NCBI GenBank assembly: GCA_021792075.1
Contig: JAJYVK010000158.1
Coordinates: 1 to 5,222, forward strand
Length of the DNA: 5,222 nucleotides
Direction of reading: 5' to 3'
Source: Actinomycetes bacterium
GTDB lineage: Bacteria > Actinomycetota > Acidimicrobiia > Acidimicrobiales > Acidimicrobiaceae
The notes beneath the pieces were generated by a model. That model saw only the letters and a program-made list of their open reading frames with translations, was not told the origin of the DNA and made no database searches. Position numbers and translations under genes: made by a program. Shown here piece by piece: positions 1 through 5,222 of the stretch. The first letter of the stretch is position 1. Every line of letters begins with the position of its first letter.

Positions 1-1346
1 GGCATTTCAGCCAGGTTCACCATAACCGCCCTTCCGGCGATGTCCCTTCCAAGGGCAACCTCAAGCGGGTGCTTGGCGGCTCCAGCTTCCTCTGAGGAAA
101 GAACATCCCCAAGCGTCACGACCTGCCGGTTCTGATTCGGAACTTCCACTCCAATTGCAGACCTGCCGGGTATGGGAGCCAGAATTCGGACATCTGCGGC
201 AGCCATGGCGTAGGCGATGTCTTTGTTCAGCGATGTAACCTTCGCCACCTTTACGCCTTCACCGAGCTCGAGTTCATATCTGGTCACCGTGGGACCAACG
301 GTCATGCCCACTAGCTTGGTCATCACTCCATGGGTTGCCAGTGAGCTCTGAAGGACCCTGCCCCTGCTGGCCAGCTCCTCCCGGTCAAGATTCCTTATGG
401 CACCGCGCTTCAAAAGAGAAAGACTCGGCAGTCTCCAGTGCCCGTCCACCTTCTCCACACTGAGTTCCATCGCATCTGCCGAAAGATCTTGCGACTTCTT
501 AGGCTTCAACCGGCCAACCTCATAGTCAAACAAGGAACCGTCAGTGATTCCAGCAAGGTCAACTTCGGCCTTGGCCGCGTTCATTCGAGCCAAAGGTGCG
601 GGCTCAGCCGCCTCTGCAGAATCATTGCGCAGCTCCTTATTACCCCTGCGAAACTTGCGACCGAAGAAGTCATCTGCCCGGGCCTCATCATCTGACTCTT
701 CTTTAAGGCCTCCGGATATGTAGCGTCGTGCAAGATCTATCAAAAAAACTGCAGCACGCTGTGGCCCAATGTTGAAAAACGCCAATGAAACCAACACAAA
801 AAGTACAAACAGGATCACCAGTCCGCCAAAGCGACCGGCAGAGATGCTGAGCGTATGACCGATCAAGTAACCGAGAAACCCGCCTTTTGCACGAATTTGA
901 GGTCCGCTAATACTCTGATAGAGGTCCCCCTGTATCCCAGCCATAGACAGAGCCGCCGCAACTCCAAGTGTCCCACGGCGTCGCGCAAACCTTATCCGCT
1001 CTGGAACGATTAGGGCGAATCCGCAAAGCAAGAGGGCAATCAGCGCAGCAAAGATCCCCATTCCCAAGATGGACTCCGCCAGTATCGTCAGATCCTTGCC
1101 AAGAGGCCCAAACACAGAGGTCAAGGAGGATACAAGCACCACAAGGGCGACTGCAATATAGAGGACGCCACGAAACGAGTCATCCATCGACCGCATATGA
1201 TCCAACAGGGAGGGCTTGGAAGCCATGCGCTGGTGCGCGGGCGGCTTGCGAGAACCTGATGACGACCGCCTCGAAGTTGCCGTCTTTTTGTATCGCGATC
1301 CCGACGTTGCGCCGCTCCTAGCTGAGTTGGTTGCCTTAGGACTCAT
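1..1346 (-). CDS. ftsK: FtsK/SpoIIIE-family DNA translocase, N-terminal part (3' end beyond the window)
   Basis: This is the N-terminal 448 codons of a membrane-anchored, septum-located DNA pump that moves chromosome ends into daughter cells at division. I translated it by hand; the frame is open from an ATG at 1346-1344 to the left edge without a stop or frameshift. Residues 1-45 are a basic, Ser/Arg/Lys-rich tail. Hydrophobic segments lie near 60-80, 88-114 and 173-195, with a weaker one near 125-138, fitting the usual four-helix FtsK membrane domain. Residues 215-320 form a charged linker that is short compared with the long Pro/Gln-rich linker of E. coli FtsK. From about 330 the FtsK alpha/beta region is clear: GPTVTRYELELGEGVKV (351-367), DIAYAMAAADVRILAPIPG (376-394) and IGVEVPN (398-404). 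The window ends shortly before the expected Walker A motif, so ATPase residues and the gamma domain cannot be judged. An in-frame TGA lies 11 codons upstream of the ATG. No Shine-Dalgarno sequence precedes it. Confidence 0.95.
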   Translation of the reverse strand, partial: MSPKATNSARSGATSGSRYKKTATSRRSSSGSRKPPAHQRMASKPSLLDHMRSMDDSFRGVLYIAVALVVLVSSLTSVFGPLGKDLTILAESILGMGIFAALIALLLCGFALIVPERIRFARRRGTLGVAAALSMAGIQGDLYQSISGPQIRAKGGFLGYLIGHTLSISAGRFGGLVILFVLFVLVSLAFFNIGPQRAAVFLIDLARRYISGGLKEESDDEARADDFFGRKFRRGNKELRNDSAEAAEPAPLARMNAAKAEVDLAGITDGSLFDYEVGRLKPKKSQDLSADAMELSVEKVDGHWRLPSLSLLKRGAIRNLDREELASRGRVLQSSLATHGVMTKLVGMTVGPTVTRYELELGEGVKVAKVTSLNKDIAYAMAAADVRILAPIPGRSAIGVEVPNQNRQVVTLGDVLSSEEAGAAKHPLEVALGRDIAGRAVMVNLAEM

Positions 1347-1353
1347 TGAGATG

Positions 1354-1380
1354 AACTTAGCGCTTAAAGCCTGCAGTCAA
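1354..1380 (-). promoter_or_regulatory. Possible promoter for ftsK, leaderless type
   Basis: On the minus strand a TTGACT hexamer (1375-1380) resembles a -35 box. TAAGTT (1354-1359) fits the loose TAnnnT -10 pattern of actinobacterial housekeeping promoters. The spacer is 15 bases, shorter than the ideal 17, and the -10 match is imperfect. The -10 ends seven bases before the ftsK ATG, so transcription would begin at or next to the start codon and give a leaderless mRNA. This agrees with the lack of a Shine-Dalgarno sequence there. It is inference from sequence only. Confidence 0.35.
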
Positions 1381-1397
1381 AGTAGGTCATCACTCTA

Positions 1398-1415
1398 AAT
1401 TACTAATTTGTAATT
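1398..1415. repeat. Short AT-rich inverted repeat
   Basis: AATTAC (1398-1403) and GTAATT (1410-1415) form a 6-base dyad around a 6-base centre. Each arm has only one G-C pair and no T-run follows, so it is unlikely to be an intrinsic terminator. It could be a protein-binding dyad, but such AT-rich dyads also arise by chance. Confidence 0.3.
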
Positions 1416-1448
1416 AATCTTTGCAGAAATTACGCGAAAAATCTATCG

Positions 1449-3116
1449 CTAGGCCTCTAAAACCACTGGAACAATCATCGGGCGTCGCTTCGTCTGCTTG
1501 TTGACGTACTTCCCCAGTGAGGTTCTGACGTGCCGCCTCAGTGTCTCGAGGTCAAGCGCATCCTGAAACACCACGTCAGCTATGGAACGCCGAACCTCTG
1601 ATTTGGCCTCCTCTATCAGACCCTCCGCCTCGTCGGCATGGATCCATCCCCGCGTTATGATCTCAGGACCTGTGATGAGTTCCCCGGATTTCATATCTAC
1701 CGTTACAACCACCACGATAACCCCCTCCTCCGCCAGCGCCTTGCGGTCTCTGAGGACTCCGCGGTTCACATCTCCCACGACCCCGTCGACATAGAGGTGG
1801 CCGGCAGGAACCTGGCCTCCGAAATCTATGCCAGAATCGGAAAGAACGACGACGTCCCCATCCTCAGCCAAGAGGATGCTATCAAGTGGAACTCCCATCT
1901 CCTTGGCGAGCATGGTGTGGTTGAATAGGTGTCTGAACTCGCCATGCACAGGAATGAAACTCTGCGGCCTAGTTATCGAAAGAAGCATTTTCAGCTCATC
2001 CGCCTTGGCGTGACCCGACGTATGCACCTTGTCGATCCCAGGATGGACTACGGATGCACCTCTACGGTAGAGACTGTCTATGACCTGGCCTATGGCGGTT
2101 TCGTTGCCTGGAATGGCGTCGGCTGAAATGATCACCAAGTCATCCTGCTCAAGTTTCAGCCATTTGTTCTCGCCTGCCGCCATGAGCGAGAGGGCGCTCA
2201 TCGGTTCGCCCTGGGAACCGGTGGAGATTATGCAGACCTCTTCGCTCGGATACTTGGATACCTGATCGATGTCGAATATATGATCGTCAGGAATGTAGAG
2301 AAGGCCGAGCCGCCTAGCTAACGCAACATTTTTACCCATCGAACGCCCAAGGGTAAAAACCCTCCGTCCAGCAGCAACGGCTGCATTACAAACCTGCTGT
2401 ATGCGATGGATGTGGGAGGAAAAACACGTGACAACTATGCGGCGATCCCTTGATTCGCCAAATAGCCGCGCTAGTGTCTTGCCAACTTCTGACTCCGACT
2501 CAGACCGTCCCGCCTCCTCTGCGTTGGTCGAATCCGATAGAAGAAGACGAATTCCTTGGTTTGAAGCGATGGCACCGATGCGGCCAAGATCCATAAGTCG
2601 ACCGTCGACGGGGTTCAAATCGATCTTGAAATCCCCCGAGTGAAAGATGACGCCCTGACTGGTATAAATTGCCACCGCGAAGCTGTGAGGCACCGAATGA
2701 GTGACGGGAATGAATTCCACTTTGAACGGCCCGATCTCAAGTGTCGCACCATCGGAGACAGCGATATACTCAGCTCGGTCGGTCAAGCCCGCCTCTTCGA
2801 TCCGATTGGCTGCCAGACCGAGTGAAAGCTCTGAGCCATATATTGGCAGGACTATATCGAGGTCCCGCAACAGAAATGAAAGCGCTCCAGTATGATCCTC
2901 GTGGCCGTGCGTAAGAATACAGCCCACAACCTTGTGCTGGTTCTCCCTCACATAGGTCAGATCCGGCAAAACAAGGTCCACTCCAGGCATGTCAGAATTT
3001 GGGAACATCAGCCCGCAGTCGAGGATGACGATCCGGTCGTCTTGTTCGATCAGCGCACAGTTTCGCCCTATCTCACCAAGACCTCCGAGAAAAATTACAC
3101 TTACTTGGTTAGCCAC
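1449..3116 (-). CDS. rnj: Ribonuclease J (metallo-beta-lactamase/beta-CASP RNase)
   Basis: RNase J is a cytoplasmic zinc-dependent enzyme with 5'-3' exonuclease and endonuclease activity in mRNA decay and rRNA maturation. At 555 residues it matches full-length family members (the B. subtilis enzymes are also about 555). The metal site is complete: HGHEDH at 70-75, H140 in PVTHSVPHS, D162 in HSGDFKID, and H391 in the late HGEF motif. The beta-CASP domain spans roughly 190-370, with motif A around D195 (LLLSDST) and the HTSGHA motif at 365-370. Residues 450-555 form the C-terminal domain. The start is GTG, placed before the conserved VSVIFLGGLGEIGRN opening and preceded by AGGAAAGAG. The start lies inside the end of dapA (8-base overlap), which suggests translational coupling. 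Location after dapA and before ftsK is typical. RNase J1 versus J2 paralogy cannot be settled, but intact catalytic residues argue for an active enzyme. Confidence 0.97.
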   Translation of the reverse strand: MANQVSVIFLGGLGEIGRNCALIEQDDRIVILDCGLMFPNSDMPGVDLVLPDLTYVRENQHKVVGCILTHGHEDHTGALSFLLRDLDIVLPIYGSELSLGLAANRIEEAGLTDRAEYIAVSDGATLEIGPFKVEFIPVTHSVPHSFAVAIYTSQGVIFHSGDFKIDLNPVDGRLMDLGRIGAIASNQGIRLLLSDSTNAEEAGRSESESEVGKTLARLFGESRDRRIVVTCFSSHIHRIQQVCNAAVAAGRRVFTLGRSMGKNVALARRLGLLYIPDDHIFDIDQVSKYPSEEVCIISTGSQGEPMSALSLMAAGENKWLKLEQDDLVIISADAIPGNETAIGQVIDSLYRRGASVVHPGIDKVHTSGHAKADELKMLLSITRPQSFIPVHGEFRHLFNHTMLAKEMGVPLDSILLAEDGDVVVLSDSGIDFGGQVPAGHLYVDGVVGDVNRGVLRDRKALAEEGVIVVVVTVDMKSGELITGPEIITRGWIHADEAEGLIEEAKSEVRRSIADVVFQDALDLETLRRHVRTSLGKYVNKQTKRRPMIVPVVLEA

Positions 3117-4059
3117 GAATCTCTTTCCTGGGTTTAGCGACCCGCACCCCTAACTTGCTCAGGGCGCTATTAGTCCTAATGAACACATCTCTAGCCTGCT
3201 TCTTGAGGTGGTCCGGAGCGATTCCAAGCGGAAGCCGCGTCTCTCCGACCTCGAGTCCGAGCTCATTTAGCAGGACCTTCACCGGCATCGGATTCGGTGC
3301 ATCGATCGTCGACTCGAAATCAACAGAGGGAATCAAGGCCTCATTTATCCGCTGCGCCAGCACTTCATTGCCAGCGATGAAGCTAGAGATCATTTCTTGA
3401 TATCCAAACGCCGCCCAATGGGTGGCAACCCCGATTACACCTACCGCGCCGATGGCGAGTAGCGGCAACGTGAGGCCGTCGTCTCCGGAATACAGCTCGA
3501 AGTAGCTAGGCAGTCTTGGTAGCAGCTTAGAAGTTCCACCCGGGTCACCTGCTGCATCTTTGAGGGCGACAACGTTCGGGCAGCGGCTGATCAGCTCCAG
3601 CAGCGTCTCACTCTCTACCTTTCGACCCGTGCGAACTGGAATGTCGTAGATGATTACAGGGAGATCGGTTACCCTGGCTACAGCCTCGAAATGGGCGAGC
3701 AGGCCTGACTGCGGAGGCCTGTTGTAGTAAGGAGTCACGACAAGTAGTGCGGATGCTCCGACCTCCGCTGCCTTTTTCGACATGTGCACCGAGTGTCGAG
3801 TGTCGTTCGAACCTGAGCCGGCTATTACGGGAACAGTAACGCTAGACGAGACCGCCTCCCATATCGAGATCTTTTCCTCATCGGTCAGAGTGGGCGCCTC
3901 TCCTGTCGTGCCCGTAACAATCAAAGCCTCGGTTCCGTTTTCCACCAGCCATCGAGCCAGATCAACGGTACGGTCGTAGTCAACCTCGCCATTCGAGTCC
4001 ATCGCGGTTGCCATTGCAGTGAGGACTCGGCCAAAGCGAGTTGATCCGTATTCGCTCAC
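3109..4059 (-). CDS. dapA: 4-hydroxy-tetrahydrodipicolinate synthase
   Basis: DapA condenses pyruvate with aspartate semialdehyde, the first committed step to diaminopimelate and lysine. The 316-residue protein is a standard TIM-barrel class I aldolase of the DHDPS family (usually about 290-300 residues), with a modest N-terminal lead-in and a short basic C-terminal tail. Active-site features are intact: the GTTGE loop (50-54), the PYYNRPP segment (110-116) with Y112, Y138 in YDIPVRTG, R143, which binds the carboxylate of the substrate, and the Schiff-base lysine K167 in VALKDAAGD. SGDDGLTLPLLAIGAVGVIGV (191-211) is the expected late barrel strand. Intact active-site residues favour a true DapA over a related aldolase such as N-acetylneuraminate lyase, and adjacent dapB agrees. 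The start is GTG overlapping the dapB stop by four bases (GTGA), with AGGTGG nine bases upstream. Confidence 0.96.
   Translation of the reverse strand: MSEYGSTRFGRVLTAMATAMDSNGEVDYDRTVDLARWLVENGTEALIVTGTTGEAPTLTDEEKISIWEAVSSSVTVPVIAGSGSNDTRHSVHMSKKAAEVGASALLVVTPYYNRPPQSGLLAHFEAVARVTDLPVIIYDIPVRTGRKVESETLLELISRCPNVVALKDAAGDPGGTSKLLPRLPSYFELYSGDDGLTLPLLAIGAVGVIGVATHWAAFGYQEMISSFIAGNEVLAQRINEALIPSVDFESTIDAPNPMPVKVLLNELGLEVGETRLPLGIAPDHLKKQARDVFIRTNSALSKLGVRVAKPRKEIRG
3121..3129 (-). promoter_or_regulatory. Ribosome binding site of rnj
   Basis: AGGAAAGAG on the minus strand lies within the last codons of dapA. The AGGA core (3126-3129) is nine bases before the rnj GTG, a suitable Shine-Dalgarno distance. 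It supports the GTG at 3116-3114 as the start, although no ATG is nearby. Confidence 0.6.
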
Positions 4060-4907
4060 TTCGATCCACCACCTTTGTCTGCGCCCTTCGATACCAACCC
4101 CAGCTTGGCATCGATGAGAACGTCTATCCCCTTGACCAATCCCTTCACCGAAGCCACCGACTTAATCGCTAACAGTACTCCCGGCATGAACGAAGTTCTG
4201 TCGTAGGAGTCATGCCTTATGGAAAGAGTCTGGCCAACAGTCCCAAAAATCACTTCTTGGTGAGCCACCATTCCTCTTACCCTTAAGGAGTGAACATGTA
4301 CACCCTGCTCATACCTGCCTCCTCTGGCGCCCTCCAACACCGTTCTGGTGGTCGGATCCGGAGCGAATGGGTTATGCAAAGAATCCCTGAACTCCGTAAC
4401 CCGTCTGGCAGTCTCCATTGCAGTTCCACTAGGTGCATCAACCTTGCGATCGTGATGCAACTCGATGACATCCACGGTATCGAAAAAAACAGATGCCATC
4501 TCTGCAAAACGCATCATCAAGACGGCTCCGATGGCAAAATTTGGCGCAATAATACAGCTTGCTCTCGATTTGGCATACTCCTCCTCGAGCTTGGCCATTT
4601 GTGTCGCTGAAAGACCAGTTGTACCAACCACACCATGAATGTTGTGTTTGGCGCACCACATCATATTCTCGAACGCAACCTCGGCCGAGGTGAAGTCCAC
4701 CGCTACCTGAGCCTTGGCTGAGATCAACGACTCTTTCGAACCGCCTATCTCCAAGCCGGTACCGTTTATCCCAGTTACCTGGGCTAGATCTATCCCTGAA
4801 AGCCGGGGGTCAATCGCAGCAACCAAAGTCAGCTCGGGGTCCTCTGCTACAGCTTTGCATACCGTAGTTCCCATCTGACCACCCGCGCCAAATACACCGA
4901 TTCGCAT
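4056..4907 (-). CDS. dapB: 4-hydroxy-tetrahydrodipicolinate reductase
   Basis: DapB uses NAD(P)H to reduce the DapA product to tetrahydrodipicolinate, the second step of the diaminopimelate branch. The 283-residue protein has an N-terminal Rossmann domain with GAGGQMG (7-13), an acidic residue D33 after the second strand in the cofactor-ribose position, DFT (71-73) and VGTTG (94-98). Next come the linker APNFAIGAVL (121-130) and the substrate-binding domain with ELHHDRKVDAPSGTA (149-163); H151, H152 and K155 correspond to the catalytic and binding residues known in the family. VAHQEVIFGTVGQTLSIRHD (214-233) and DRTSFMPGVLLA (236-247) are strongly actinobacterial in style. It is longer than the about 245-residue mycobacterial enzyme, mostly through added residues in the N-terminal half and a glycine/lysine-rich tail after about residue 266. 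The ATG start is preceded by AGGGGGA and lies eight bases after the M16 gene. Confidence 0.97.
   Translation of the reverse strand: MRIGVFGAGGQMGTTVCKAVAEDPELTLVAAIDPRLSGIDLAQVTGINGTGLEIGGSKESLISAKAQVAVDFTSAEVAFENMMWCAKHNIHGVVGTTGLSATQMAKLEEEYAKSRASCIIAPNFAIGAVLMMRFAEMASVFFDTVDVIELHHDRKVDAPSGTAMETARRVTEFRDSLHNPFAPDPTTRTVLEGARGGRYEQGVHVHSLRVRGMVAHQEVIFGTVGQTLSIRHDSYDRTSFMPGVLLAIKSVASVKGLVKGIDVLIDAKLGLVSKGADKGGGSK
4069..4074 (-). promoter_or_regulatory. Ribosome binding site of dapA, inside the dapB tail
   Basis: AGGTGG on the minus strand, a five-of-six match to AGGAGG, ends nine bases before the dapA GTG. The same bases encode the Lys-Gly-Gly run near the C-terminus of DapB. It supports the GTG start at 4059. 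Confidence 0.6.
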
Positions 4908-4910
4908 ATA

Positions 4911-4917
4911 TCCCCCT
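4911..4917 (-). promoter_or_regulatory. Ribosome binding site of dapB
   Basis: AGGGGGA on the minus strand lies four bases (from the last G) before the dapB ATG and overlaps the TAG stop of the upstream M16 gene. The overlap of stop and Shine-Dalgarno implies that ribosomes finishing the peptidase gene would sit on the dapB start region. Confidence 0.65.
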
Positions 4918-5222
4918 AGCCAAAGATCCCGTGAGGAACAGGGCCGACGGCTGATACCTGTCTGGATCCGGAAAAGACCTCTGCCGCAAGTTCCGTTACC
5001 TCGTCAGCTTTGACTCGCTCTATCTCAGTCAAAATCTCCCCTGCAGATTTGATCTGCTGGCCTGTGACTAGTACCGATCCCAACTGGGACATCACAGAAG
5101 CCGTGTCCTCTCTAGCCAACAAGACCTGAGACCGCAGATAGCGTTTGGCAACAGCCAGCTCCTCTTCAGTTATACCAGCCGAAATAAGCTCCAGAGTCAC
5201 CGAATCCACCAACTCCGCCGCT
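4916..5222 (-). CDS. M16-family zinc peptidase homologue, C-terminal fragment (5' end beyond the window)
   Basis: The frame is open to the right edge, leaving the last 101 residues of a longer protein. Residues near the start of the fragment read GITEEELAVAKRYLRSQVLL, then REDTASVMSQLG. This is the helical pattern of the C-terminal M16 domain (the processing peptidase/insulinase family), where an 'EEEL..AK..L' helix and a following 'E.T...M..LG' segment are characteristic. The piece ILTEIERVKADEVTELAAEVF followed by a short strand ending in GPVPHGIFG also fits. The catalytic HxxEH motif would be in the missing N-terminal half, so activity cannot be judged. A gene of this family directly upstream of dapB, usually following pnp, is common in Actinomycetota. 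An apparent internal TTG start near 5212 is not the real start, because the frame continues upstream into family-like sequence. Confidence 0.85.
   Translation of the reverse strand, partial: AAELVDSVTLELISAGITEEELAVAKRYLRSQVLLAREDTASVMSQLGSVLVTGQQIKSAGEILTEIERVKADEVTELAAEVFSGSRQVSAVGPVPHGIFG

Larger units (their letters stand above)
1347..1448. other. AT-rich intergenic region between rnj and ftsK
   Basis: This 102-base gap is the only sizeable non-coding stretch in the window, and its rnj-proximal two thirds (about 1382-1448) are visibly AT-richer than the flanking genes. It holds a possible ftsK promoter (1354-1380), a weak dyad (1398-1415) and a repeated AAATTAC heptamer (1397-1403 and 1427-1433). 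I looked for a GC-rich hairpin followed by a T-run downstream of the rnj stop and saw none, so read-through from rnj into ftsK remains possible. The change in composition fits a regulatory spacer rather than a decayed gene; I see no coding remnant in it. Confidence 0.7.

Noticed and set aside
438..1398. Plus-strand open frames at 438-695, 968-1321 and 1216-1398
   Set aside because: They lie antisense to the ftsK reading frame, which shows clear FtsK family sequence and membrane segments; the plus-strand translations are low-complexity Ser/Arg/Pro-rich and match no family I recognise.
1416..1448. Possible terminator after rnj (GCGA ... TCGC with T-run in the loop)
   Set aside because: The stem is only four base pairs and the T-run lies in the loop rather than after the hairpin, so it does not fit an intrinsic terminator.
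1582..3137. Many short plus-strand open frames opposite rnj
   Set aside because: They are antisense shadows of the rnj codons, whose own translation has complete RNase J motifs throughout.
4056..4059. Search for thyX or another small gene between dapB and dapA
   Set aside because: The two genes overlap by four bases, leaving no room for an insert.
4283..4659. Open frames on both strands within dapB (4283-4507 minus, 4438-4659 minus, 4290-4610 plus)
   Set aside because: They overlap the intact DapB frame in other phases and have cysteine/histidine/tryptophan-rich, unstructured translations typical of out-of-frame reading.
1..5222. Mobile elements, phage genes, defence systems, CRISPR repeats or RNA genes
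   Set aside because: The window is almost fully accounted for by five intact-frame housekeeping genes and one 102-base spacer; I saw no repeat arrays, transposase motifs or tRNA-like structure.

Overview
This window looks like ordinary core chromosome of an actinomycete-type bacterium. Base composition is moderately GC-rich (mid-50s percent by eye). All supported genes lie on the minus strand, so the biological order runs from high to low coordinates: the C-terminal end of an M16-family zinc-peptidase homologue (cut by the right edge), dapB, dapA, rnj (RNase J), a 102-base AT-rich gap, then the N-terminal part of ftsK (cut by the left edge). The order pnp/M16 peptidase - dapB - dapA - rnj - ftsK is a conserved core neighbourhood of Actinomycetota, with a related arrangement in Bacillota (dapA - rnjB - spoIIIE). 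The DapB sequence has strongly actinobacterial motifs. With the modest GC content, a lineage such as Acidimicrobiia is possible, but that is inference only.

Region by region: 4916-5222 holds the M16 C-terminus. 4056-4907 (dapB) and 3109-4059 (dapA) encode the two consecutive enzymes that form dihydrodipicolinate and reduce it, the entry to the diaminopimelate branch used for lysine and peptidoglycan. 1449-3116 is rnj, a complete 555-residue metallo-beta-lactamase/beta-CASP ribonuclease. These four genes are tightly packed (8-base gap, 4-base overlap, 8-base overlap), each internal start has a recognisable Shine-Dalgarno sequence, and they are almost certainly co-transcribed and partly translationally coupled.

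The only real intergenic space is 1347-1448. It is AT-rich, has no convincing intrinsic terminator, and carries a possible promoter just in front of ftsK. The ftsK start has no Shine-Dalgarno sequence but has a TAnnnT-type hexamer seven bases upstream, a layout seen at leaderless actinobacterial genes. The ftsK fragment contains the basic N-terminal tail, the membrane domain, the linker and the start of the motor region, and stops just before the expected Walker A motif.

I found no mobile element, tRNA, rRNA, CRISPR array or clearly novel system. The points worth a second look concern gene regulation: the likely leaderless ftsK, repeated AT-rich motifs before it, and the compact coupled operon.
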